Position numbers and translations under genes: made by a program
Notes under the pieces: model-generated
Databases searched by the model: none
What the model saw: the letters and a program-made list of their open reading frames with translations, nothing else
Told to the model about the DNA's origin: nothing
DNA from: Vreelandella sulfidaeris
Lineage (GTDB): Bacteria; Pseudomonadota; Gammaproteobacteria; Pseudomonadales; Halomonadaceae
DNA: 64,000 nucleotides
Direction of reading: 5' to 3'
NCBI GenBank assembly: GCA_007182875.1
Contig: AP019514.1
Coordinates: forward strand, 1,674,001-1,738,000
Shown here: positions 31,502 through 41,100 of the stretch, one piece after another
How positions within the stretch are numbered: the stretch's first letter is position 1
How the letters are laid out: each line of letters begins with the position of its first letter

Positions 31502-32472
31502 GTGCCCATACCGATTCTGGCCATTATGCTGGGGTTTGTTCTGCTCCTGTGGAGTGCTGACCGCTTCATCGATGGTGCCTCGGCTGTAGCCGGGCACATC
31601 GGGTTACCCACTCTGGTGATTGGCATGGTAATCGTCGGGTTCGGCACCTCAGCCCCGGAGATCGTCGTGTCCATCATGGCGGCCCTGGATGGAAATCCCG
31701 AGCTGGCCCTCGGCAATGCGCTGGGATCCAATATTTACAACATTGGCCTGATCATCGGAGTGACGGCTCTAATCGTGCCGATCGCGGTGCATTCGAAAAT
31801 CATCCGCCGTGAGTTGCCGCTGTTATTGCTGTTTGGAGTCTTGGCAGGGGATTTTTCTGGAACGACCAACTTGGCCGGTGGGAGTCGCTGATGCTGCTGC
31901 TGGGGTTCTTCGGTCTGATGGGCTGGACGACCTGGGCAGCGCTGCGTAAGGGGAGACCCGTCAGCCGAAGAAACTGAACAAGAGCTTTCCTCGCCTGCCA
32001 TGACGCTTGGCCGAGCTATCTTTTGGCTCTTGGTTGGGTTGACGCTGCTGTTGGTAAGCTCGCGGATGCTGGTCTGGGGTGCTGTGTCCGTGGCAAGTGC
32101 CTTGGGTGTAAGCGATCTCATCATCGGACTCACGATCGTGGCTCTTGGTACCTCGCTGCCAGAGTTGGCGTCTTCAATCGCCGCGGTAGCACGGGGGAGC
32201 ACGATATTGCCATTGGCAATGTCGTTGGCTCCTGTATGTTCAACCTATTAGCGGTGGTAGGTATTGCCGGCGTTATCGCACCGATGGAGGCGCTTTCAGC
32301 GGAGATCATGCTCCGAGACTGGCCGGTGATGATGGCCATGGTAGTGGGCCTATTTATCATGGGCTACGGGGTTCGCGGCGAGGGGCGCATCAATCGCATT
32401 GAGGCAAGCGTGCTACTGCTGGGGTTAGTCGTCTACAACGGCTGGCTGGTCAACACTGTGCTGGCAGTCTGA
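31502..32472 (+). CDS. Calcium/sodium antiporter, CaCA family (YrbG-like)
   Basis: GTG at 31502 after GAGGAGACA. Two homologous halves each carry a CaCA alpha-repeat: GMVIVGFGTSAPEIVVSIMA, ELALGNALGSNIYNIGLIIG in the first and GLTIVALGTSLPELASSIAA, HDIAIGNVVGSCMFNLLAVV in the second; GTSxPE and GNxxGS/C are the ion-binding motifs. About ten membrane helices, some 325 residues. Three one-base shifts near 31862, 31965 and 32195. Exchanges Ca2+ for Na+ across the inner membrane by family knowledge. Confidence 0.9.
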
Positions 32473-32897
32473 TTAAGGCAAATACCCGTTATGGTGAGCG
32501 GATTTCTGTTAATGGTGGTAATGCTGCCTCCCGCCGAATCACGGTCGTACAGAAAGGGGGGCGCCGAAGCTTACGTATACGCCTTTCGTTGCTGAGGCGC
32601 CTTGGAGTTGCTTGTTAGTATGTAAATAAACCAAGGCTTCTTGGCCATTAGGGTTAGCCTCTGTCGTCTCGCCGATAAATACGCCGGGCATATCGATGTT
32701 TAATTGCGCCACTATGATAATTTTCACATTAACTCTTATCCCTTTACTCTATACAGGTAAAAATTTTAATCTGATTTGAGGGAGGCTTTTATTACCATAC
32801 GTAGCTTTACGTTTTTTATCCAATGGCCAAAATGAGCATTTTGGCACTGTTACTTAAGATCTTTCTTAACTCTTAGGCCAGCAACTGACGCCTCTTG
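32473..32897. other. Stretch with at most one doubtful small gene
   Basis: Between the antiporter end and the third PRC-barrel gene. Apart from the doubtful 62-codon frame at 32539-32727 nothing could be supported. Confidence 0.4.
32539..32727 (-). CDS. Doubtful small ORF
   Basis: GTG start, 62 codons, MKIIIVAQLNIDMPGVFIGE then TTEANPNGQEALVYLHTNKQ. No family recognised. It lies in an otherwise empty gap and reads like a plausible small protein, but the GTG has no strong ribosome-binding site, so it may be spurious. Confidence 0.25.
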   Translation of the reverse strand: MKIIIVAQLNIDMPGVFIGETTEANPNGQEALVYLHTNKQLQGASATKGVYVSFGAPLSVRP

Positions 32898-33625
32898 TTA
32901 CTCAAGAAGGCTCTCATATCTTTCGTAGTCGAAGGGCTGCATTTCGCCAATTTCATCTTCATCATATTGCAAAGAGTAAGTGGCGTAGCTGGGGGCCCAT
33001 CCATGCCCATAACCGTAAAAGGAAAAGCGTAAGGTCCACGGCTATCAGTATCGACGACTACGCCTTGAATCTCGCCATTACGCGAGAACAATATATTGTC
33101 GATATAACCATAGCCGACACCTTCTCCAACCGATGCATAGTCGTCGAGCACATCAGTGAGCTTCCAAATATCCGAGCCAGTGCCGATGTCATCGTCAACT
33201 TGCTGGGTCTGGCTGAGACTTTGTTCGGTAATGTATTCATCAGAAGCAAAGAGGCCGTATTCATCGACATTATCTTCTGTTACTGGAAGCTTTACACCGC
33301 CTTCATGCAGTTCAATGTTTTCCCATGGAACCAGGACATGCGTATCCCCAATATCCCAGAGCCCGCCTACCTGGGCGATGATGGCAGCTATATTATTGTC
33401 CTGGGTAAGAAGCACATTTTCGACGCTACCGATTTCTTCCTCATTATCCCCAAAGACCTCGGCATCCATTAATTTATCAGCTCTTATGCCACCAGCTTCA
33501 TAAATATCTTCATAATTCCAGTCGCTTAAAGGCGTTATTTCTTTATCTTGCGCGTGGGCTTGGAGCCCAACAGTAGTAGTGGCGATGGCTAGCGTGGTGA
33601 CATAAATATTACGTTTGATTAACAT
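32898..33625 (-). CDS. Secreted double PRC-barrel protein
   Basis: ATG at 33625 after GAGGAGAG. Signal peptide (MLIKRNIYVTTLAIATTTVG, cleaved near AHAQD). Two PRC-barrel units: ADKLMDAEVFGDNEEEIGSV with LVPWENIELHEGGVKLPVTE, and WKLTDVLDDYASVGEGVGYG with IDNILFSRNGEIQGVVVDTD. One T lost near 33018; restoring it gives FPFYGYGHGWAPSYATYSLQ and a C-terminus ending YERYESLLE at 32898 instead of a longer basic tail. About 243 residues. Third PRC-barrel protein in the window, without the P-x-V-x-V repeats of the pair at 26-28 kb. Probably periplasmic; role unknown. Confidence 0.75.
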
Positions 33626-33937
33626 GCCAACTCTCCTCACTTTTACTTATCTGCAAGTTAGAAGCTAACCCCCCTAGTTGTAAAAGGGGAGGCGTGTTGG
33701 GGCTGCTGCAAATATTTTTTAAATCAAGGGAAACAATATGTTGCTAGGAATGTTGGCGTATCTTCTATGCCTAGGTACTTACAAAACGTCAACAGCCCCT
33801 GCTAGCTAATGTTTCGTAAGAAACTGTTACCCTTGCACAATAAAGATTAAAGAAACGTGATAACGCTTTACCCTCCAAGAACGGTTACTAGGGTAATATG
33901 AATGTGTGTAGGAAGTTCAAACTATGCTGGAGGAAAA
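33626..33937. other. Intergenic region, no gene
   Basis: About 310 bases holding the divergent promoters of the PRC-barrel and DUF1622 genes; a small CCCCT/AGGGG hairpin near 33670-33690 is the only visible structure. Confidence 0.4.
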
Positions 33938-34279
33938 GTGATCGAAATTATAAAGCCAGTTGCGGAATTGGTAGTGGCAATTCTGGAGTTGCTTGGTATC
34001 TTCGTTATTGTCGGGTTCGCATTTTATGCTTTAATTATTGAGCCGATTATTCTTTAAAGAAGAATAAAATGAACCCATATTTCGCCAGATCCGTCACCGT
34101 CTCGCGTGGTATTCTACTCGGCTTAGAGTTTCGTTGCGGCAGACATCGTTCATACTGTTGCAGTTGAACTAACATTTAAAACGGTTGGTGTATTGGCAAT
34201 TGTTGTCCTTATACGCACCTTTCTTAGCTTTACACTGGAAGTTGAGCTGTCTGGGCGGTGGCCTTGGCAGCAAAAGTGA
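33938..34279 (+). CDS. DUF1622 family membrane protein
   Basis: GTG at 33938 after GGAGGAAAA. Reading through frame changes: MIEIIKPVAELVVAILELLG, IFVIVGFAFYAL, then FRxIRHRLARGILLGLEFLV-like, AADIVHTVAVELTFKTVGVL, AIVVLIRTFLSFTLEVELSG and RWPWQQK at the end. The GLEFLVAADI and FLSFTLEVELxGRWPW pattern is typical of DUF1622. About 114 residues, three membrane helices. At least three shifts (near 34050, 34110, 34132) hide it. Function unknown. Confidence 0.72.
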
Positions 34280-34520
34280 CCTTCCTCCAAAACTAACACC
34301 ATGGCAAGACGATACGCCTCGCGCTCGGCCAGCATCATCTCAAACATCAAGTTTCGCGACTATATGACGGGTTCGACTTTGGTCATCGTGCCGGGGCTGG
34401 CAGCGGTTTCGCTGTTGGGCAGGCGCTTTCATCTCAAAGCGGCCACTTGAGAAGGGAGCCGCAGCAATAACGAAGATACATGAGCTAGCCCAAATCCACT
34501 GGAGACGCAGGCAATTAGCA

Positions 34521-36269
34521 TTATTGGACTGTTCTGTCATGCAGCCAATTTTCGAATACCAGGGGCAATAGTGGCTTAGCGATAAAGTATCCCTGGCCTC
34601 GTCGCAGCCTAGTTCCATAAGGCGGCGGTAGGAGATATCGTTTTCTATTCCTTCGGCCACCTCGGTAGCCTAGGTCATGGGCCATTGAGATCATCGAATT
34701 AACCAGCGTCTCGGTGCGCGCGTCCTGACCAAGCTCGGTAATAAAGCGGCGGTCTATTTTACGGTGTGGGCAGGAATCTCATGCAGATAGGAGAGGCTGC
34801 TATAACCGGTACCAAAATCGTCGATAGCGATCTGCAGGCCAGCCGCGATTAGCGCCTTAAGCTGGTTAGCCGCCATCTCCCCCCGGCCAATCAGAGCGCT
34901 TTCGGTAAGTTCCACTTCTATAGCGGTGCTCGGTAGTGCCGCATACGCCATTTCATCCAAAAGCCGTATGGCAAAATCCTCCTCCTCAAGATTGGTTGCT
35001 GATACATTAACCGAAATCTGAAGCGTTTTTCCCTGCCGATGCCAAGCTGCCGCTTGTCGAACGGCATGACGCAACACCCACTGCGTTAGTGGTTTTGCCA
35101 TGGGCGTATTTTCGATCAATGGAATAAATTCGCCAGGCGATACGTCACCCAGGGTTGGGTGTTGCCAGCGCAACAGTGCTTCCGCCCCCAAGCACTCTCG
35201 TTCGTCAGGGGAGACGCGTGGCTGGAAGACCAGATAAAGCTCGTGCTCGTTTTCGTCGCCCGGCTGATGTCGCCCAGTAGGGTAAAGCGCCGTTGATAAT
35301 GGGCATCAAGGTCCAATGAAAAGAGCCCGGCAACTTTTCCTGCCTGGCGAGCATCGAGGCACGCGGCGTGAGCGGTTCGCAAGACATCCTCTGCCGTGAC
35401 GTCGCTCAGGCAAAATGGAGCGATGCCCATGGTGGGACGTACCAATACTGGGACGGCTCGAGTGGATTCAAGCATGAGCAGCGCTTGGCGTAAACGAGTC
35501 GCTTCTTCCAGCAGATCGGCATCACTCGTTTGGTTCACCAGGTGCACAAATTGACATCCGCCCAGGTGATAGAGCTTCGATTTCGAACCGATGGCCTGCT
35601 GCAGGCAATGAGCAGCAATCCGTGCCAGCTCATCAAGAAAAGCGGGTCCCATGGTGCGGTGAAGCGTACTTAACTCACTGGCATGGACCACCTCGGTAAA
35701 GATGGCAACTCTTTGTCCTTTCGGTGTATCTCGCTCCATGTCCTGCAAGTCTTCGGCAAACTGATGGCGGTTGGAAAGGCCCGTCAACGGGTCGATCCGG
35801 CCGAAAGCATGCTGTAATTCAATCTGTGCCATTACCATGGCAGCCAGATCGTAAAGCGTCGCCTGCTCTTGTTCGGACACCTCCCGTGGTTGAGTGCCCA
35901 GGACGCACATCGCGCCCAAGGTATACCCTCTCGCGTCACTAGCGGTGCCCGCGTAGAAACGAATGCCCGAGTTCGCTAAATAGCTATTCCGGTAGCAGTT
36001 CGAGGCAAGAAGATCCGGGATAATAAGGATTTGAGATGAGTCACAGACATCCGCGCAGGGCGCCGTTCCACGAGGTATCTCCCACTGATCAACACCTACT
36101 CTAGATTTAAACCATTGGCGGTTCTCATCAGTAAGCGACACGGCTGCGATCGGCAAACCGAAAAGCTGGCTGGCCATCCGTGTGATCCGGTCAAAACTTT
36201 CACTGGGAGAGGTATCCAGCAAGTTTAGCTGGCGGAGCGCGAACAAACGGTCTTGTTCTTGGTGTTCAT
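34521..36269 (-). CDS. GAF-GGDEF-EAL protein, likely c-di-GMP phosphodiesterase
   Basis: Cytoplasmic signalling protein of about 580 residues. N-terminal GAF domain (FDRITRMASQLFGLPIAAVS, FYAGTASDARGYTLGAMCVL), GGDEF domain (RIDPLTGLSNRHQFAEDL) whose active site reads GGCQF instead of GG(D/E)EF, and an EAL domain with AEALLRWQHP, VNVSATN, EVELTESAL, IDDFGTGYSSL, VAEGIEN and, after frame repair, YFIAKPL. The EAL metal and catalytic residues look complete, so phosphodiesterase activity is likely and cyclase activity unlikely. Shifts near 35265, 35190, 34762, 34672 and 34600. The exact start is uncertain: a TTG at 36246 is in frame, ATG 36269 needs one more shift. Confidence 0.82.
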
Positions 36270-36509
36270 TATGCGTTGCACTACCCTGTGGAGAATATTG
36301 ATCCTTGGGTAATGATTATACTAGTCAAATGTGGATGTAATTAATTAATAAAATACACTTTTTATGCTTTTGAATTAAAGGGGCATTAATGACTTAGATA
36401 TCGACAGGTGCAGAATTTACCCTTTGAACTGGATCAGAAAATATCCTCCATTTCCTATGCAGCAGTGGTGACGCGAGGACAAGAGGGGGAGTCAGCCGAA
36501 TTTTGGGGT

Positions 36510-36541
36510 AGCTGGACAATACTCATTGGTGTTGTCCAGCT
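36510..36541. terminator. Hairpin downstream of PAP2 gene
   Basis: AGCTGGACAA and TTGTCCAGCT, perfect 10-bp stem with 12-base loop in the gap after the phosphatase stop; no T-tract. Confidence 0.45.
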
Positions 36542-36554
36542 CTGCTTGAGCTAA

Positions 36555-37310
36555 TTATTTCGTGTCCGACAAGTTCTTTTCCGGCTCTACCTGCCCGCGC
36601 CGCTGCATCCAGCGCATCACGATCCAGCAAAGCGCTGCCCAACTCGCCCCGGCCGTCCAACCGGCAAGCACATCGGTCGGCCAATGCACCCCGAGATAGA
36701 CGCGGCTCATGCCTACCAGCAAGGTCAGCAATATCGCCAGTATCAGAAGGTAAGCCTTCAGCCTCAGCGCAGGCTGAACGCGAATGAGTAGAGCGGCCAG
36801 GGTGAGGTAGGTCACGGCAGACATCATTGAGTGCCCGCTGGGAAAGCTCGCGGTGTAGACCATGGCTTCATGAGGCACGAGATCCGGGCGAGGGCGATCA
36901 AAGCCTATCTTCATCACAGTGCTGAGGAGTATGCCGCCAGGCACCGCAATCGAGGCAAAGAGGGCCGCGCGATAGCGTCTGGCAAGTAACAGATAGCCCA
37001 GGGCGCCCAGCGTGATGAGTACCAACACGCCGACACCGCCAAGCGCGGTAAAGTCCCGGCCCATTTCTTCGACCCAACCCGGCCCGATCGGGTCGCTAAG
37101 ATCTGCTGGATTGCGAAGGGCCAGCAGCAGGCTCTCATCGATGCTGTGGGTGTCCCCCCTCAATAACTTCGTCGGCCAGCGCGATGAACCCCATATTCCG
37201 CCGGAAAGTACCGCGACGCATAACAGCATTGTAAGTTCGTAGCGGCCGAGCCGAGCCAGCAGAGAAAAGCTATGGCGTCCAACGTGTCCAATTTTTTTAT
37301 AGTGCTTCAT
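36555..37310 (-). CDS. PAP2-family membrane phosphatase
   Basis: Phosphatidic-acid-phosphatase-type 2 enzyme, uninterrupted. Start chosen at ATG 37310 (MKHYKKIGHVGRHS) because AGGAG precedes it; a longer frame to 37358 exists. Motifs in order: KIGFDRPRPD (KX6RP), TASFPSGHSMMSA (PSGH) and SRVYLGVHWPTDVLAG (SRX5HX3D), all catalytic residues present. Six hydrophobic segments, about 251 residues. Likely acts on lipid phosphates or undecaprenyl diphosphate at the outer face of the inner membrane. Confidence 0.93.
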   Translation of the reverse strand: MKHYKKIGHVGRHSFSLLARLGRYELTMLLCVAVLSGGIWGSSRWPTKLLRGDTHSIDESLLLALRNPADLSDPIGPGWVEEMGRDFTALGGVGVLVLITLGALGYLLLARRYRAALFASIAVPGGILLSTVMKIGFDRPRPDLVPHEAMVYTASFPSGHSMMSAVTYLTLAALLIRVQPALRLKAYLLILAILLTLLVGMSRVYLGVHWPTDVLAGWTAGASWAALCWIVMRWMQRRGQVEPEKNLSDTK

Positions 37311-37377
37311 TTGCAACTCCTTTGCTTTGTTCCTGAATTCAACTAATAAATGATACACAACGTCGGTTCAGGCGGTC

Positions 37378-37560
37378 CTATTGCGCTATGTTATCAATAG
37401 CGGGAAAACGACGGCTGAAGCCTTGCTCTGCCATCCAATGAGCTGCCGCCCGCTTGCCGAATACATGCAGGAAGAAGGGGTCCAGGGTCATGCCTTGATT
37501 CCCGCCGACGGCGAAGTTATCTCTTTCTAATATCCCGAGAACGATGACGCTAAACCGCAT
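37378..37560 (-). CDS. Doubtful small ORF
   Basis: 60 codons, MRFSVIVLGILERDNFAVGG then GMTLDPFFLHVFGKRAAAHW. No recognised family, upstream of the PAP2 gene on the same strand. May be a fragment of a larger frameshifted gene. Confidence 0.3.
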   Translation of the reverse strand: MRFSVIVLGILERDNFAVGGNQGMTLDPFFLHVFGKRAAAHWMAEQGFSRRFPAIDNIAQ

Positions 37561-37719
37561 GGCCGGTTAATTCAAACGCTATATGGCAAGTGTAAATAAG
37601 CGCACCTAGCCGAACCAAGAACTTTCCTCCATATTAACAATGGGTCAGACGAAGACCCGTTGATGACCATACGTTAGCTACTTCATTAGCGATAGCGCTT
37701 AAGCGAGAGGATTGCACCA

Positions 37720-38667
37720 ATGACAGGGACAAATAAACCATCAACGACATTTTTGGGCGATAACCGGGTAAAGGTACTCTTGGTCATCGCGCTTATTGCA
37801 GTGGTCTGGGCCGTGGTGGCACACATTATTGCCGATTCACGAGAAGACACCATGGAAGCGCTTGAAGCTCGGTTAGCTGAAACTGAACGTGAGCACCAAC
37901 TGATTCAGGCGCAGATGTCTGAGGTTGAGGCAGCAGAGCTTGACTTAGCAACCCTGCAACAGCGAATGAGCGACCTAGAGGTTGAGCAAAGCGAAGCTGA
38001 AGCTGAGCTTGCTTCAACGCGAGCCGACATTGCCAATGCCGAGCAAGAGTTGACCGCTTTACGGGGTGAGCGTGAAACCCGCGAAGAAGAAATAGAGACC
38101 CTCAACGAGCAGATAGACGAAAGACAGAACCGCCTTGAGGAACTGAATGAGACATACGCTGAGGTAAAAGAAGAAAGAAGAGGCTGAAGCCGCCCGCGAT
38201 GCCGCTCAACAGTCGCGCCAAGAGGCAGAAGAGGCCCGGAACCAGGCCGCATCAGAGCTTGAAGCGCTAAACGCTGACCTTGACGAGGTCAATAACCAGC
38301 TTGCTGAAGTCAATAACCAACGTGATGAGGCCAATAGCCAACTTGACGCAGTCGTTGAAGAGGTAAGGGCGTTAGAAGAAACGCGTGAAGCGCTCTCTAT
38401 TGAAATCACTGCGCTTAGAGTGATGCGCAACGAAGTACAAACGCCTTAACGAATATCACCTCGCAACGCAGCGATTTAAAGGATGCCAGCGGAGCGCTGG
38501 TCGATTTAGAGACGCTTTTTCCCTCTCAGTTTAGGGGCGACTGGAATGGCCGGTTTGCCCCCTATACAGATACCGGTACAGCCGATGAAAGCGGTGCCCG
38601 CTTTTTTATCGTAGCAGATGTCCGAAACATAATGCGTACGGGCCGGGCTGTCGGAATTTGGCGGTAA
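37720..38667 (+). CDS. Membrane-anchored coiled-coil protein, unknown function
   Basis: About 315 residues over three frames. Short cytoplasmic N-terminus, one membrane helix (VKVLLVIALIAVVWAVVAHI), then a long heptad-rich region with many Glu/Gln/Ala (LEARLAETEREHQLIQAQMS, LASTRADIANAEQELTALRG, NNQLAEVNNQRDEANSQLDA) and a short non-coiled C-terminus (DLETLFPSQFRGDWNGRFAP, DESGARFFIVADVRNIMRTG). Shifts near 38182 and 38425. Topology suggests a periplasmic coiled coil anchored in the inner membrane. No family recognised. Confidence 0.6.
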
Positions 38668-38705
38668 CGATACAGTTTTTGTAAATTTCTCTGCTAAACA
38701 GTTTC

Positions 38706-38719
38706 TTGATAGGGGTCAA
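38706..38719 (+). promoter_or_regulatory. FNR/Anr/Dnr-type box upstream of nirK
   Basis: TTGATaggggTCAA matches the TTGAT-N4-ATCAA consensus at 9 of 10 half-site positions, 76 bases before the nirK start. Confidence 0.65.
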
Positions 38720-38795
38720 ATTAAACATTCATTTTGATGCTACTTTATCCCTTGTAAGCAAGGGAAAACATTAATCCTCACGAGGGGATACAAAG

Positions 38796-40197
38796 ATGAA
38801 AGCTAAAGGTAGCATTTTTCTCAAAACCGCTGCGGCATTGATCTCCAGCGCAGCGCTCGCCACTCCCGTTATGGCAGCACACGGCGAAGTACTCAGTCCT
38901 GCCGAGATCACGCCGGATGTGACTTATACACTGCGTACCGCCGTGCAGGATGGCAAGCTGGTGTTCATTGGCGACAAGGGCAGGATCAAGGACATCGTCA
39001 ACCCCGACCTGCACGCGCCGGTCGGTGCCGTGGTACAGATCAACCTGATCAACGGCGATGGCGCTCTGCATGATATCGCGCTGCCCGAGTTCGAGGTCGA
39101 CTCCGACGATATCGGCGGCCAGGGCTCGGCCACCGCCGTGGCATTCCGGGTCGATGAAGAAGGTAACTTCGAGTACCTATGTAGCCTTCCCGGGCACAAG
39201 GCGGCCGGCATGGTGGGTAATTTCATCGTCGGCGACCCTGAGCCGGAAGAGCAGGCTGAAGCCGCCCAGGATCTGGCTAAAGACCCCCATGACGTGGGCG
39301 AGCCGGTCGGTGATCGCGGCCCGCAGGAAGTCACTGTCGATCTCGAGAGCACGGAAGTGGAAGGCTACCTGGCGGACGGCTCCAGCTACAAGTACTGGAC
39401 CTTCAACAACACGGTGCCTGGCCCCTCGTACGAGTCCGCGTAGGTGATACCGTCAACGTCAACCTGAGCAATGCCGAGGATAGTGCACACATTCACTCAG
39501 TCGATTTTCACGCCGTGACTGGCCCCGGTGGTGGTGCCGCGGTGACCCAGGTAGCGCCCGGCCAGAACAAGAGCTTCTCGTTCAAGGCGCTGGCACCAGG
39601 GCTCTACGTCTATCACTGCGCTACGCCGATGGTTGCACAGCACATCTCCAACGGAATGTATGGCATGATCCTGGTCGAACCCGAAGGTGGGCTCTCGCCG
39701 GTGGAGCGCGAGTTCTACATCATGCAGGGCGAGCTCTACACCGCCGAACGTCACGGTAGTCAAGGGCTGCAGGAGTTCTCGCTCGACAAGCTGCTCGATG
39801 AGCAAGCCGAGCACTTCATGTTCAACGGTAATATGGATGCCCTGACCCAGACGTACAAGATGGAAGCCGATGTAGGCGACGATGTCCGTATCTTCTTCGG
39901 TGTGGGCGGCCCTAATGCCACCTCCAGCTTCCACGTGATCGGCGAGATCTTCGACAAGGTCTATGACCAGGCCTCGTTGACCAGCCCGCCCTTGACCGAT
40001 GTGCAAACCACCTTGGTACCCCGGGCGGTGCGACCATGGTTGAGTTCGAGGTCGATTATCCCGGCAAGTTCATCGTGGTGGACCATGCACTATCGCGCTT
40101 GGAGAAGGGATTGGCTGGCTTCCTCCATGTCAATGGCGAGGCGAATGCCGACGTGTTCCACACTGAAGAGGCCCACGACCCCAACTCTGGCCACTAA
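38796..40197 (+). CDS. nirK: Copper nitrite reductase with extra N-terminal cupredoxin domain
   Basis: Reduces nitrite to nitric oxide in the periplasm. Signal peptide to about residue 27 (ends VMAAHGE). Residues about 45-145 form an extra cupredoxin with type-1 copper ligands (LHDIA His, then YLCSLPGHKAAGM Cys-His-Met). Then the NirK core: first cupredoxin with AHIHSVDFHAVTG (type-1 His, catalytic Asp, type-2 His), YHCATPMVAQHISNGM (type-2 His, type-1 Cys-His-Met), and second cupredoxin with SSFHVIGEIFDKVY (catalytic His) and VVDHALSRLEKGLAG (type-2 His). About 467 residues versus 340-380 for usual NirK. Shifts at about 39430 and 40021 (one T and one C lost). No nor or nos genes in the window. 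Confidence 0.92.
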
Positions 40198-40222
40198 TCG
40201 GTTCATATAGGCAGCACCCAGC

Positions 40223-40257
40223 GCGTGAGCCCCATACCGAACGGGACTCACGCTTTT
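40223..40257 (+). terminator. Rho-independent terminator after nirK
   Basis: GCGTGAG(c)CCC ... GGG(a)CTCACGC followed by TTTT, 25 bases after the nirK stop. Confidence 0.8.
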
Positions 40258-40407
40258 CTGGTTTTATCCTAATGCCCTTTACGTTGGCAGCTTCTTCGAA
40301 TAGCTTTTTTAATGCCTTCGATGGGGCGTTTTCTTCTATCACGTACGCGCCCATACTTGCTGTCGAAGCAGGGCCATTCTTACTTTATCGGCAGGAAATA
40401 ATGTCCG

Positions 40408-40813
40408 ATGTCCTCCACGCTGCTACGCCTGTTCGCCGACGCCATTCTGATCATCCACGTGCTGTTTGTGGCCTTCGTGGTGCTGGGTCTATTCGCTGTG
40501 TACTTGGGCTATTTTTAAACTGGCGTTGGGTTCGTAACCGCGCCTTTCGGATTATTCATCTATGCGCCATTGGTTATGTGGTGGTGCAAGCATGGTTGGG
40601 GGTCGTCTGCCCGTTAACTACTTGGGAAATGGCGTTGCGGGCTGAGGCGGGCGCAGACACCTATTCGGGCTCGTTTATACAATACTGGCTACATAGCCTG
40701 CTCTATTTCGCTTTGCCAGAGTGGGTGTTTGTGGTGGTTTATACCCTTTTGGTAGTTTGGTGCTGGCGAGCTGGTTTGTGGTGAAGCCTCGTCGACGTGG
40801 CAGCTTAACGTAA
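40408..40813 (+). CDS. DUF2784 family membrane protein
   Basis: Start at ATG 40408: LLRLFADAILIIHVLFVAFV, VLGLFAVYLGYF, then LNWRWVRNRAFRIIHLCAIG, YVVVQAWLGVVCPLTTWEMA, a GADTYSGSFIQYWLHSLLYF segment and a final helix. The HVLFV, GxxCPLTxWE and FIxxWLHxLLYF pattern identifies DUF2784. About 134 residues, four membrane helices. Missing Ts near 40515 and 40748 split it. Uncharacterised family. Confidence 0.8.
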
Positions 40814-40893
40814 TAGGCTAGCCTTGCTGTCAGCACATGTCGGATATATGATTCGTATATGTATCATATTCGTTTCATATATTAGGTGCTGTG

Positions 40894-41100
40894 ATGGGTA
40901 TAGTGAAAATCGATGATCAGTTACATGAAGATATCCGCAAGGCGAGCTCGGTGATGGTGCGCTCAATCAATGCCCAGGCGGAGTATTGGATAAAGATAGG
41001 TATGCTGGCTGAGGCCAATCCGAGCATGACCTTCTCTGACATTATGCGCGAGCAAATGAAGCAAGCCGACGTTGATGTCAGGAAGGTGATTGGTGGCTAA
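40894..41100 (+). CDS. ParD-like antitoxin-family protein
   Basis: 68-residue protein, MGIVKIDDQLHEDIRKASSV, RSINAQAEYWIKIGMLAEAN, TFSDIMREQMKQADVDVRKV. This is the ParD-like ribbon-helix-helix family. It overlaps the start of a methionine aminopeptidase gene in place of a ParE toxin, a pairing known from other proteobacteria. Start at ATG 40894 preferred over a codon three bases upstream. Confidence 0.82.
   Translation: MGIVKIDDQLHEDIRKASSVMVRSINAQAEYWIKIGMLAEANPSMTFSDIMREQMKQADVDVRKVIGG

Noticed and set aside
40130..40354. 74-codon minus-strand frame between nirK and DUF2784
   Set aside because: Runs through the nirK terminator and nirK 3' end; no ribosome-binding site or family.
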